Origin: Anisakis pegreffii
Lineage: Eukaryota > Nematoda > Chromadorea > Rhabditida > Anisakidae
Assembly: GCA_035041965.1 (NCBI GenBank)
Contig: JAPYMA010000323.1
Coordinates: 1 to 64,000 of the forward strand
DNA length: 64,000 nucleotides
Reading direction: 5' to 3'
The notes under the pieces were generated by a model, which did no database searches, was not told the DNA's origin, and worked only from the letters and a program-made list of their open reading frames with translations. Below are positions 23,986 through 36,817 of the stretch, piece after piece. The stretch's first letter is position 1, and the number at the start of each line of letters is the position of its first letter. The translations under genes were made by a program, and so were the position numbers.

Positions 23986-26900
23986 ATTTCATTTGTTCGT
24001 AAAATGCTTGCTCTACTAAGCGTCAACTGTGTATATTAACTCAAGGTCCAGATGTGCCGAATGGCTCCTGAAATTGCTCCTTCCAACGGTCAGGTAGAGC
24101 GAAACAATCAGAGGGACATAGACCAAAACGAGTAGGGAGTGGCCCCTCCGCAACAATTTTACTCCCCCGACAACATTACTCATAACTGTTAACCGTTTGG
24201 ACAGCATCGCTTCAAAATGCAAAATTGTAAAGTAATGAAAAGTAACGATGAGAATAATAATCGCGTACGCACATCGCATTCAGTGATAAGCACCTAATAT
24301 CTCTTGAATGTAACGATAACAGATCGCCTAGTAGAGAGCCTCAGTACGAATCCACAAAGCCGTGCGCAGTAAACTCCCCTCAGCCGAAACAGAGCACCAT
24401 AGGGTGCTAGCTAACTTAGCCCGGAGATACGAAGAGATAGTTGATTCGATGGAACACAGCCCAGCTCAATGTGGAGAGTGGTCGGCTTTGACAGGCCGGG
24501 CCGTGTGGCTACTATCTGTCTGTTCAATTTACATTGACAAAATGTGATTGATGAGGCTAAACCACAACAATAATGACTGCGCAATTGATTTCAGTTCGTT
24601 ACTGATATGAGAAACAGAAATTAAACTTTTTGATGTGAATTAAACAGAAATTAAACTTTTTCAAAACGTTTTGATGTGGACATCATGAAAATGACGACGA
24701 ATTCATTTCCACAAATTGATTTATTTGAACGTGAAGAAGAATATAACGGAATAAATGATGGACGGCAATCGATGGAAGGTTGGCTGACTAGCGCGCAGAA
24801 CGGAATCGAATTAAATTCATAAGAGGTTCGACAAATTAAGTGTGTACACAGAACACATAACAAAACAAAATTGGATGTGTGATTCGTATAGACAAATAAA
24901 TGAACGAACGCTACTGATTGTAATAAAACAGTTGAAACAGTTGTGTGTATTGCCTATATTTATAGTGCATTGCCTAACGCTGCATTTTATGGTGTTTTTT
25001 TTCGTTGTTCGGTTTAATGATAATGATTAGAAATATATTTTCGATTGTTGATATGAGTGATCGCAAATGATTTATTGCCGAAATAACTGGTGGCAGTGAA
25101 CGACATTAGAGTTTACTTTTAAACGCAATGCACAAATATGACCGTCCATTGTTTGTCTGCTTTTTCTTAAATTTTACGGCAATCATCATAACATTTCAAT
25201 TAGAAATTCGTTTTCAAATTTGCTTGTTTCGGGACTGCATAGAAGGACTGAATTATATGTTTAAGACAGATTTTGCATTCGTATTAAATGACAAATGAAA
25301 CAATTCAATGATTAATTGCTATATTCAAAACAAACGACCAATCGCAATTGAAACTGATTGATAGTTCCTTCAAAATAAAAAAAAGCACTCACCGTCAACA
25401 AAATCGAATCTGAATATAGACAACAAAAACAAAACCGAAGTGGAACGTTCTATATTTTCGAATGGAATGTTTACGGCTGTTTGAAGAACGGCTCAATTGA
25501 CCCATCTATCCGGCCAAATAACTAACTAACTACCTATCTACACCTTTATGTAATCCAAAAGGAACGACAAATAAATGAAAATAAGAATGTGAATGTGTAT
25601 TGAAGTTGACATTGACAGACAGATTTGTGCACGTAATGTAAATGATCAAGGTCATCAGTAGTGGATCATCGCTCGATTGATTGCAATCAATGAACGAGGG
25701 AGTGAACAATCGTGAATCGTTGGTGGATCATGCTTATCTCGGCCGATCGATCGTCAACTGATCACTTATCACATGCACAACGCAATCTCTTTCTTATCAG
25801 CTAGTTTTTATTGCTCCAATACTTTTTATCATTCTTTTACCAGTTCTCAATGATGACGACTAACGGACCGACACTTCATCAATTCAATTCAATCACTCAT
25901 TCAAACCCTATAATGTCATCATAGCATTCACTGTGACAGGACAGAGGTCCTCATGGTGGGAAGAAACTTGAATTTGGGAGTGCCATGGGGAATGAAGTAG
26001 TTGGCAACTCATTATGTTTTGATTTTTTTCGTTCACCTTTATATTGACCACCAAAGTTTTCAAATTACTTATGCTCACTTGATCTGATTGATACCGGCGA
26101 TCAATTATCGATGGTAAACATCTTAATCAATGCATCGATTTTCTGATTTTCTGTCTCTAAGAACTATTAAATTGACAGCGGTGAGTGGAATTGAGGTTAT
26201 GTGCACACTGTTGAAGACAGTGAATGTCGATGTGCTGCAAAAACAAGCAGCAGGCACCGGGTAAGCGAGCACGATAAAGATGGCAATAAACGTATTATAG
26301 TCTGATCCGGACGATACCCTCGGCAATAACATTTTACAATACGACAGTCTACGGGATCGATTCGTCATCTTGCGACCAAACACCATCTTATAAATAATTA
26401 TATTATCAGTAACAGATACCATATAAATACATACCTTATGACCTGTTTTTAGTTGTTATTAAACACGAACGAATAGACACGAATGAATTCAGTCTATTTG
26501 ACAATGTATCAAAAACACAATAAACGATTATATTTAATCTATCAAATACTGATAGTAAAAGGACTTCGGCATGATACAATAGATATGAGGAATGAATTGA
26601 AGAGAATAGACTGCCTCTGAGGATCGGTAGATGCATCCTCATCCTCATCATCACCCACCCATCATCCATCCACTGCAAATGAAACACTGAATGGAATATC
26701 TTTCTATATGAATAATAAACAAACACATGTTCAATCATGAATCTCTGCAACGAATCTCGTAAACTAGCAGTGAACAACTGTTATGAACAATGATCGATAT
26801 ATGAGTTGAACCTGGAGGAGTGTTACTTCAAATTACATATGAAACTTTATTTGTTATTTGGTAATATCCATATCGCAATGCTTTATTCTTATTTATAACT

Positions 26901-27799
26901 TCTCACTTCCTTCAGTCTCATATATCTTTACAAAGACACCATCATTATGCATTACAAATAGAACAGATGTTCAGTTACAACACCGCAATGATACACCTCA
27001 AGCATAAGCAATCGCTTTATAGTATTCAATCAACTCACAAAATGATTTCGATATAGATCAGTGATAATACTATTACTATATAAATATTATGATTATTTGT
27101 CTTTAAATTTTAGATATTCATTGATATTATGCAATATCAAATGTTGGAGTGGGATGATATTACAACGAGTGAACCGATTGAACTCGGTGTTAACTTGATT
27201 TTAAACTCTTGAAAACAAAATAATCAAACAATAACAAATCACTTCACTTCAATTAGTCAAGTAAACTCAGCCAAAATATATCACCTCTCCTGATAACAGT
27301 GGTTCACATTGGAATGATTTGAAGATGTTTGGTGGGATTGAATAGGTTAAAAAATTATTCTTGATTAATTGGTCACACAATTCTTTCATAACTCTTCAAT
27401 ACCATTTTCAGAATGCTTCTTCAATCTTCAATCTTCTTCTTCTTCAATCTTTCTAAATTACCGTCGAATTGATCGTTAGGTCAATTTCTGATTTGATTTC
27501 TGATTTCTTTCTCGCTAAATGCGACGGACTATTAGAGCGAGGAGGGGAGATGGGAATAGCAAGCCATCGCATGGAGAATTTTTGGATGAGGAATGACGAT
27601 CTGTCATATAACCAAAGGGCCATAGGGTATGATAGTATTAGATCGCATAGGGCCTAGTAATAGATCAGTGCTTCTCACGATCTCGCGACTCATGTGAGAT
27701 CGTGAAGATGATAGTGATATTGTTAGTAATATTGTTCTAGTTCACTTCTATCATATATAATGAATCCGTTGACAGAACATAAAGATACACCTTCGTTTA

Positions 27800-28000
27800 A
27801 CTCAGGGGTTTTCATTGCCCACTTTCAAGTTATTTGAGGGTGTCAGGGGGGCAATAGGGGGATCGCGAAATCGATTCTGATGTTATCCGTTCAAATAGCA
27901 TTATTGTAACAGGGTGGGAGGGACAGGAGGGGCAGTGACGACCTGCCAGATCATCGGAAGGGGTAATGGAGTACCCGAGCATGGGTACCACTAACTTAAC
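27800..28000 (-). repeat. GC-rich interspersed element, copy 2
   Basis: In inverse orientation this carries GAGGGTGTCAGGGGGGCAAT, GACCTGCCAGATCATC and AAGGGGTAATGGAGTACCCG, matching the complement of copies 1 and 3. A GTGCTTCTCACG block lies near 27670, close to the CAGTGGTTCTCAC end seen in copy 3. Confidence 0.7.
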
Positions 28001-29575
28001 TGCTTCAATTCATCCGAATACCTCTCATCAGCAGAACAAAACTCTTCACTAATAAGCAATGTAATATAGAATGGCAATACAGTTAAATAGATATCCGTAA
28101 CAAATCTGCAATATACGTTTAACAACTATCATCTCCGCGTATTTAGATCACAATTGAGCACTTCATTGAAACGACACATTTTCTAATCGAACGCTCAATC
28201 GAGTAATTTTTTCAAGTGAATCGTTATTGTCAGCAAATAAGGTCAATAAACTCACGATCAGTGTTAGATAAGGTGACGAATAATTTAACGACATTTATTC
28301 ATTCAAATAATTTTAAGTTAACAGATGAAGGCAAATACGATCGTCGGATCATCAATGTACACAAACGGATATTATAACCATTTTCAAACATCGAGTTGAA
28401 ATGAATGTCCACTTAAACACTTAAATTTTATGAGCGAGCAAACTGACCAATGACGATGAAAGTGAACAACAACAGCAATAATATCAACTTAAATCGCAAA
28501 CGACCGCATCATCACAAAATGCTCAGTTCTGTAACAAACAACATGATAAATTATTGGTATCCATACATAACGTATAAGCCTGAATATACACCCCATCTCA
28601 TCATATACATGTTTTCCTGCCCCCTACTCCTCCACCTTACCGTTTTCAAGCTACATATCTTCTCGGTTTTATCTGGATGTTCAAAGTTTCTTTCGTCCCC
28701 CCCCCCGGTCCTCTAACAATAAGTTAATTCCTCGAGATATATTCAGATTTATATGTTAGTTGAATTTAGATTAACAGATACGCACTGTTTTACATTAGTA
28801 ACACTTTGATAGATGCGATGTATCAGTTAAGGTTCAAAAGTTAAAGCAACGTTCGTTTTTACTACGGCTTTGTCGAGCGACCATCATCTGTGATATCAAT
28901 GATTTATTTTTATATGAAAGTCACAACTGAAATTGAATTGTTGTCTGATCTCGGCGTTCGTGTGATAAATTGATGTTAAGAGATATTGAGGCATTGAAGG
29001 ATCGCACTGAACTCGAGTGTTATTGATGTACCAATTGTTGCATTGTCACGAAATTTGTGAACAGATTCATTTGCCGATTCATGCGTTTCACAACATTCAT
29101 ACTGACCGCCAAAATTCATGATCACTTTTCATTAAACTATCCAACAAAAACTCCAATTTTTTTCAGAAACTGAAATATGACTGTTCATTTCTAGGGCAGT
29201 TTATTGCGTAGATTATATCAACTGTCAGTTAGAACATTTAACATACATGAATTGTAAAAAAACATCTTTCAAAATGAGACATCGTGAATTTTTTTGATTT
29301 GGATTTATAATTCAAGAAATAAATAAACACTTACGAATGTACATATAAACATCAAATTTTCCCAATAAAATACTTACTATTAGACTAATTGAACGATTAT
29401 CATAATAAGAATTGATTTAAAGAAGGCGATAGAAGTAATCGAATTAGAAGAATGGTTCAGTGAATAGCAGTAACAACCAGAACAACGATAATAACATTAA
29501 TAAAAGAAGATTAATCATGATAACAGTAGTGATAACGATGATAATGTCAATACTGATACAAAGACCCATACAAGA

Positions 29576-31327
29576 TCAAAAAAGAGCAGAATTTTTTCGA
29601 GCACGTCTAATGATATTCGGTTCAATAAGAGGTTTCAACGTGGTCGTGGTCGAATAGGGCAAATGAAATGCTTCGCTACAGTCTCGTTGTGAACACTTGA
29701 TACCAGCTATTAATTTGTCCCAAAATGACCAGATTCGTTCCGAGAGATTTTCCTCTTGTGTCGTTGAATTGTTGCTCTTTATATCATGATCATCATCAGT
29801 GTTATCGTTAATTGTCATAGTTGTTTCTGGATAATGAGTGGTCGTTGGCGTTGTTTCTATGAAATTATTATCCAAACAACATTTGTAATGATGAATATCC
29901 GAGTTGGATGTATCGACTAACTGCGCATTCAGCGAATCTGATTCCAGGTCGATATGAGACGGGGTAGTTTTTGGATTGTTATCATTACTATTGATATGGT
30001 CGTTGATGTATTGGTCGATAACATCCTTGATAAGCTTATTGGAGGATGGAGAGGCTGAGGTTGTGCTGAATGGCTGTGTTGTGTGGGTTAAGATATCAGA
30101 TCGTTTATCATCCTCATTGATCACTCTTATCAGTTCGTTTTGTTTCCGTTTGATAGCGCTCTCCGTATCATCATCAGTATCGGCATCGTCCTCACCGTCG
30201 TCTTCATTCAGTGCATCTAACGACGAATGCCGTGATTCCACTGGTGATATACTGCTCTCCACCAGCAACTCTTCACTTTCTTTGAAATCAGCAAACAGTT
30301 CCGATACCGATTTACTACTTGCCACAACGGCACCTGAATGGCGGCCACGTGAAACTGTTGTTTTCGAATTATTCTTAGCATTGTAATTGATAACGGTGTT
30401 ATTATCAGACGTTGGGACTGTGCTGTTGGTATAGTCGGTGATATTGTTGGGTGATGATGGATGGACAGTTGCTGAGGAATTCTGCTGATCACTTGATGAG
30501 TTCGAGAGGGAATGTTGACGAGTTGAGTTGTTTTGTGATGGGGTCTGGTGTTGACTTGATGCTAGTGGAGGTTGTATTGGTGCGGTTGTGGTTGGCCTAT
30601 TCAACAGTGTAGTTTGATGCGACGGAGAGGGTGATGGGTTATTCTTTGTGGTATTATTGGAATGAGAGCTATTGAAATGAAGCATTCGTGAGTGATCATC
30701 AGCTCGGAACTGATCCTGATCATCTGATCTGGACGACGGCAACAGATGATCGACTGGATTGTGATCATGATTGATCACGGATAGCGGTACGTGTGGGATT
30801 GATGAGGGCGGACAAGGGTGTAGGTCGTTTGGAAACGGCAACTGCACATTTAGTTCTTCGATCGATTCAACATCGTTTTTGTGATCAGCATTATTACGAT
30901 TATTATTATTATCATTATTATTATTATCACCATTAATATTACCATTATCACTGCTACCGCTGTGATCATCAGATGATCCGATCGCAACTGAATGCGATAA
31001 CAAGGATTGTTCCGTCTTTATCATTCGTAAAGTATTCAATCCCTTGTTCAACTCTTCCGATGGTACTCTACTGCTACTGCTATCCTGATGATGTTCTCCT
31101 TTTGAGAATACTTCTTTCTCATTGTTATGGTCACCACCACCAGTACAAGGATAAATATTTTTTGAATGAGAAGACACAATGTTCAAAACATTACCACCAT
31201 CGTTGACACTGTTATCATTATCGTAATGCTCTTCACCAATATCCGGTAAAATCGCACTGCAGATGCAGAAATAAAACAGCTTGGTTAATATCAACCATTT
31301 CGTTAGAGATATCTGATGGCGATTCAT
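29576..31327 (-). CDS. Secreted Ser/Thr/Asn/Asp-rich low-complexity protein, unknown
   Basis: An intronless 583-aa frame, the longest ORF in the window. The start at 31327 gives MNRHQ, then a hydrophobic stretch (WLILTKLFYFCICSA) that looks like a signal peptide with cleavage near residue 27. An in-frame open stretch continues three codons upstream but lacks an ATG. The body is rich in Ser, Thr, Asn, Asp and His, with long S/T/P/Q runs (about 240-300) that look mucin-like, and an acidic patch NEDDGEDDADTDDDTES near residue 380. The C-terminal 60 residues are more ordered (ERIWSFWDKLIAGIKCSQRDC) and end in a dibasic RRARK site and SALF. I do not recognise a family. The frame starts 257 bp downstream of the PEX5 stop on the same strand, so co-transcription is conceivable. 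Low-complexity content could also mean that part of the frame is fortuitous. Confidence 0.6.
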   Translation of the reverse strand: MNRHQISLTKWLILTKLFYFCICSAILPDIGEEHYDNDNSVNDGGNVLNIVSSHSKNIYPCTGGGDHNNEKEVFSKGEHHQDSSSSRVPSEELNKGLNTLRMIKTEQSLLSHSVAIGSSDDHSGSSDNGNINGDNNNNDNNNNRNNADHKNDVESIEELNVQLPFPNDLHPCPPSSIPHVPLSVINHDHNPVDHLLPSSRSDDQDQFRADDHSRMLHFNSSHSNNTTKNNPSPSPSHQTTLLNRPTTTAPIQPPLASSQHQTPSQNNSTRQHSLSNSSSDQQNSSATVHPSSPNNITDYTNSTVPTSDNNTVINYNAKNNSKTTVSRGRHSGAVVASSKSVSELFADFKESEELLVESSISPVESRHSSLDALNEDDGEDDADTDDDTESAIKRKQNELIRVINEDDKRSDILTHTTQPFSTTSASPSSNKLIKDVIDQYINDHINSNDNNPKTTPSHIDLESDSLNAQLVDTSNSDIHHYKCCLDNNFIETTPTTTHYPETTMTINDNTDDDHDIKSNNSTTQEENLSERIWSFWDKLIAGIKCSQRDCSEAFHLPYSTTTTLKPLIEPNIIRRARKNSALF

Positions 31328-31583
31328 AATACACACAATATTTCAATTGGATTATCGGATAAAGCTGCTGCTGATATCTGTTGATGAACAGAGAGCTGGA
31401 GTAATAATTCGTAAAAAATAGTGGTTGTTTACCAGGAAAATGATATGATATGATAAGAATAACAGTAAATATGTGACTTGATCTGATGATGTGAGTTGAA
31501 GCGGCGCAGCAAAGTGAACGCGATTAGTTGATGAATAAATAAAATAACGAATTGAATGAAAGTGTTCGCTGATAAGTTCGCTG

Positions 31584-34500
31584 TTATTGGATTTGATGTA
31601 ATAAGCGTTTTAAAGTGATTAAATCACGTGCACGAACAGCTGTTAAAAGATCACTGCTTGACGATGGGTTTAAGCTGGATTCGGTCATCGATCTGATTAT
31701 TGCCTGGTGCAACAGAGTCCACATTGACGACGACGATAAGGTCAACGACAGCAAATCGTCATTACCATTATTATTATCAGTGAGGTGTTGTTGCTTTAGC
31801 TCGTTGGATTGCTGCAGTTCCAATGCACTTATCAAATGCGATATTGCATCACTGAAATATTCATTGATTCACCACCAACACATTCATCTGTTAACATCAC
31901 AGACACACTTCGTGTTGTTGGCACTTTATTGATGTGATTTCCGCTTGTCTACTCAGATATTCAGCATCAGCAGTTTTGTTTGCCTCCTCAAACAACCTAC
32001 ACGAACGAACGTTCGAATGCATCAACTCTTTCTCGAATTTGCTTGCAATACATGAAGAATAATGTTAAGGCATATTTTGGAACGTTTAATTTGATTAACA
32101 ACTACTGTTCGACTCATATTTCTTTCTAATTGATGAGCTGAGGTTTTTTGGCGTTTTACTTTTTGAAGGTTGGACTCGATTGATTGAGATCGTCTAAAGG
32201 GTGGGCAGGCACCTGGCAGATGTTGTCTGCTACGAGTCAGAGAACGAGTTTAATTCACGCTTTTTTGGGAGTAGGCTTCACTGAAGGCCGAGAATAAGTT
32301 TTACACAACCGAAAAGAGCTAAGAGCAGAACGGATCAGTTCGGTGGGTTGCTGGTGGAGGACAGCACAAACTGCTGATGAATTTGTCGATAGAGTGGAAT
32401 GACAGCAGTGTGATACTACTGACAGAACTCTAAGAATCATGCGACTAATCAAAATCAGCTCAATTTTAGCTTGAATTCAAACTAATTGTACGCTCAACTA
32501 CACAAGTAAGTCCGTAACCGGTCAACCTGCCTAAGGACATTTTGCCTAACGACAGTTTGCCTATTAGGCGAAATATCCATTAAAAAACCGTAACTTAGGC
32601 AAACTGTCCGTTAGGCAATGTGTCTTTAGGCAAACTGTCGTTAGACAAAATGTCTTTAGGCAGATAGACGGGGTACCCATAAGTCTAAGCAGCCAAAAAT
32701 AGAGCCTAAGGCAAATAAGGCTGAATTGTTTCTGGGTGATTGATTTCTAACAGATCCCGATGTAGCGTATGATAATTATGCCCCATTTTTGAGGCGTATA
32801 CAAATCGTAACGTGACAAATGGTATTCTTCGTTGACTGCGTTGAGTTCATCTTCATCAAGGATAAACGAAAAGATGATAAAACAAACTGATAAGAATCTA
32901 GAAGCATGCACGACACTGCGATATTGAAACGGGTCCGTACACAGCCAGGATATATCGCTAGCGCTCTCTTGTAAGCGAAAATCGCCTGTGTCGGCTTGCC
33001 TGCATTCGCTAACGTTGCACCCAGGCGATTCCACAGTCTTGCATTCTGCATTACTTTACTATTACAACAACTAATTTTGTATTATATAACAATGATAATA
33101 ATAATAATATAATAATAATACCAATAATAATAATGACAATAACAATAACTAACATTAGGTGCAAGAGATAGAGCAATATTCAATGAATCAATGGCACGTT
33201 GATAATTTTCATTCAGATTGTACAAAATTGATAACGCATTCTGCAGTTGAACATCACCTGATTCTGACTGTTTCTGCACTGCTTTCATGAATCGCTCTTC
33301 TACCTCAATTCACAATCCACTGATTGATATCACGATCGTTTAGTAAAGTAATAATGAACGATAAGTTCTATTCGACAGCCCCAAATCCAATTCGTCCCAC
33401 CAGCAAAAAGAAGAACGATCCAAATTTTTACTCACAATCAGCTCAAGCTTAGGCTGAGACTGAGGCTCATCCTATGAACCAGGCTAAATCTTGACGTGGA
33501 GGGAACTCTGAAACTGTCCTATTTGTGACTGCGAAGTGGACGTTTCACACATTCAAAATGGCTATCTAATAGTGTTTGCGAATGTCGATTGAGCAGGAAT
33601 GAACCTTTTTAAAGTGGTTTTCATCCAGTGAATACGATTTGGTGTTGCTGATAGAGATGCGATCTGCATTATCATGTCCATATATTGGATGTACTGATAA
33701 CCATTCATCTAACAGTCTCAACGATTCGTTTGGCATTGACTCATTTGCATAGGACACTGACAGTGCTAGTATCGCCTTCAATTGTGAATTATTATCGAAA
33801 CTGGATTATGTAACTGGAAACGACCATGTGGCCAGAAACTCAGCACACATAACAAATGTACCATAGCAGCAGCTACGGAATGGTTTCCATAGGGCATACA
33901 AAAACGTCCCAAGGGTAGACGAAAACAATTCTGGGATGACGCTGGTAGAATTTTTCGGGCAAAACTGATCGAAAAACAAAGAATAGCAAATTCTTGAATC
34001 GAATCGCAAAGAAACGTCGAACAAATCAGACTAAGATGATAACAGTAATCACACCGTATTGATGCTGTTAACGATAACTCGTTGATTAGAGCAGTCACAT
34101 TAAAAAGAGTGGCTGTCGCGATTAATTAACTACCGATATGAAGGAAGATAGATACCTCTGCGTTGTTGGGGTCGATCTGAATCGATTTTTTGAATGCTGC
34201 AATTGCTTGTAGATCTCGTTCATTTTCAGCTTGACATAGACCTAGCATATACCACGCCTATTGAATAGCACTCATAACACTGATCATGATAGTGATTGCG
34301 ATGATAAAATCGTGATAATAATAGTGCCAAGAATAACAATGATAAGAATGTCAACAATAACCAATGAATGAGATAAAAACCTGCGAATTCGATGGATTTT
34401 CATGGATGACCGATTCGAAATGAAGAATCGCATTAAGGAGATCACCATTCTCGTACGATTCGGAACCACTTTCGAACTGATTTACTTCATTCAAATACGG

Positions 34501-35891
34501 ATTATTCTCGATCATTTTATACTCATTTTCACCTTCCAATCCAAGCGTTTTTGTCAGTGAAGATGGCGTCTGATCACTTCAATTACCAAAAATTAGTTTT
34601 TACGATTCAAAATGAGCTAACAAGTCCAGTTAACGATTATTCTTATGAAAACGATGACGCTGAACACAAACTTCAAACCGAACTCCATTCTGGAGGTAAA
34701 TCTCACTTTAGGACCACTTCTGTGGTGAGGTCTATTTCTAAGCTGATAGTGAGGCTCACCCCAAGACCGTGTCCGTCTGTTTTCACAACACCATGCTGCT
34801 ATATCTACAACTATATCTGCAAAATAATCATACCCTTCCAAATTGTCCCATTCACTTTCCATATAATTCAACAAATCTTTTGTAAGATCAATCGGTTCGT
34901 CCTGGATGTCGTTAGTAGCCTCTAAGAACTGTTGATCAATATTTGCTAAATAATCTGATGACAACATTTCCGAACTTTGCACCACCCCATATTTCGTATT
35001 ATTGTTGACCAATTGTCGATTGATCATTTTATTTGACGAAAGAGAGGATGTTGAGGGTAACGGTAACGATTTGAGTTGTTGAGAGGATTTATTAGATGAT
35101 GTGTTCATCAACGATTGCTCGGTATCATTATCACCAATCACGTACTGATTCACCCATTCTGATGATAAAACCTCAGTTTGATTATTTGATAATAATAGTA
35201 ACGGATCGTGGTGAGTTGAGAGCGACTCGGATTTATTGTTAATTGTTAATTGTGACTCTGATTGATCAGATGGTAGCGATAAATGCTCTGATAACTGCTG
35301 CATGCAGAACGTGTCGGGCGATGCGATCGCACTGGTGCATTCGTTCAGATATTCATTCTTCAACTAAAATTTCATCTCAGAGTGAGTATCCAGCCATCAG
35401 AAGATATTCTTTAGGGCATTTAGCGTTTCTTTTCATGAACAAATTCTTGCGCATCCTAACAAGGAAAGGTCACGAAATGAATCCAGCGTTTCGAGATGAG
35501 ATAGCACATCGCATTGTAGAACTCCTCGAGCTGATATCATGGGGCTGATATGAAAAAATTTTTACGAAACACAAAGAGGGTCGTAACATCAAAGGTAATC
35601 TTCTCATTACTTTTAACTCTTTCAATTCAACTTCAAAATGGCGCATATCCTCAATCATTTACAGTTATATTTGACATGAACAATGTTCATTATTAAGTTA
35701 CTTCACTTCATAACATCAACAATCACCTGATCACTCGTTGAGTTATGTGGTAAAATTGATGATGATTGTCCAGAAAGCGTCTCATTAATATGGCAATTAT
35801 CACTGTCACAGTTTCGGTGTAACGTTCTGGATAAGTGAACGAGTGCATTCGGTTGTATTGAGCAATCCTCATTCTGCACCAGCGATTTCAT
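31584..35891 (-). CDS. PEX5: PEX5, peroxisomal targeting signal 1 (PTS1) import receptor
   Basis: Nine minus-strand exons: 35891-35727, 35649-35611, 35363-34812, 34569-34381, 34257-34156, 33775-33605, 33303-33154, 33045-32888 and 31851-31584. They join in frame to 597 aa. The N-terminus has the receptor's conserved region with Cys10 (NEDCSIQPNALVHLSR), the residue whose ubiquitination drives recycling in the family. The disordered middle holds one WxxxY motif (W138-Y142) and a WDNLEGY stretch (240-246). Residues 253-597 are TPR repeats: NGDLLNAILHFESVIHENP, AWYMLGLCQAENERD, ILALSVSYANES, LSILYNLNENYQRAIDSL, LWNRLGATLANAGKPTQAI and YPGCVRTRFNIAVSC, ending in the family's C-terminal helices. 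PEX5 carries SKL-type cargo into peroxisomes. Exons 2 and 7 use GAG acceptors and exon 6 uses AAG. The end of exon 3 (34812 or 34809) and exon 2 are the least certain parts. Confidence 0.93.
32524..32666. mobile_element. Fold-back MITE in PEX5 intron 8
   Basis: About 140 bp with inverted arms of some 35 bases. The left arm is CTGCCTAAGGACATTTTG then CCTAACGACAGTTTGCC. The right arm is GCAAACTGTCGTTAGAC then AAAATGTCTTTAGGCAG. The arms differ at only a few positions. Internal TTAGGCAAACTG-like motifs repeat in both orientations. There is no coding capacity. It lies in the intron between the last two PEX5 exons and leaves their splice sites intact. Confidence 0.85.
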
Positions 35892-36817
35892 GCTAATCAC
35901 TCACCAATCGACGAATACCTCTTAACTTTTATTCTTATTATCTTACAAACAAACAATCTAACCAACCAAATGTTCATTCATTCAACAAACACGTTCACGT
36001 CTTTTAATCATTTATACAAAATTATAAGTGCACCAAATCTACATTTATAAAACAAATATTATAACAAATATTATGAAAATGTTCAACCTTACTCCTGCGA
36101 TTCAAAACCTTTCGGAATTCATCCAGATACATAAACAATTACAAACAATAGATAAAGTTTTCGAAACTGAAAAATTCATCAAGCATTTCAGTTATTCAGT
36201 CACAAAAATCACCATTCAATTCCCACAAAACAATTCTCCAAAAACGAGATGAATCAAAAGACAGTTTACACTGTTTGGTAGATGAACCATTAGAACAATT
36301 TACATGATAATCAAATAAACTTTATCACAGCTGATACAACACTGCGAGTAAATGATACTACTGCTTTCACCTACAATAATGAATACTCCAACTAATTACA
36401 TAAATAACACCACATTTAACAAACCCAATTTATATAACGAATCAAAAACAACTAATAAAGCACATAATATAATATTCAGCACATAATTACAAGCCATCTG
36501 TAAACTAATCTAGAAAAAATCGCTGTATAGTCAAGCAATATATAAATTTGTTAAAATTTTAAACCCTTCACTACCGTCATCACCACCAAACTTTATCACA
36601 ACCCAGTATTGCCACACAAATACAACTCCTCTCCTTTGTTCATCTCCCATAAACCTAATAATTAGTCTTGAAATGGATCAATCGCTGAATGCGAAATGTA
36701 TAAAGTGTCAATGTGAAATGTGCAACATGAAAGGGAGCAAATAGCAATGAACAATTATAAAACGATACAAAGAAACTGGAATGGACTCGGTTCACACACA
36801 TCGTCAATGACTGCTGA

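Larger units (their letters stand above)
23025..29575. other. Long gene-poor region upstream of etr-1
   Basis: No gene is supported in about 6.5 kb. All open frames are short, lack splice-compatible neighbours and show no family resemblance. Contents include two copies of a GC-rich repeat (23770-23985 and about 27800-28000), a short internal tandem (AGAAATTAAACTTTTT twice, 24608-24662), a complex segment at 24300-24540 of unknown nature, and a poly-C run at 28698. The etr-1 promoter and any 5' non-coding exons should lie here. Confidence 0.55.

Noticed and set aside
33776..33810. CAG acceptors upstream of PEX5 exon 6
   Set aside because: Using them adds an in-frame stop or breaks phase. The AAG site at 33776 gives a length exactly matching the family.
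34617..34811. Extension of PEX5 exon 3 as a continuous 248-residue protein
   Set aside because: The frame runs into intron sequence, while the conserved region continues only through the exon starting at 34569.
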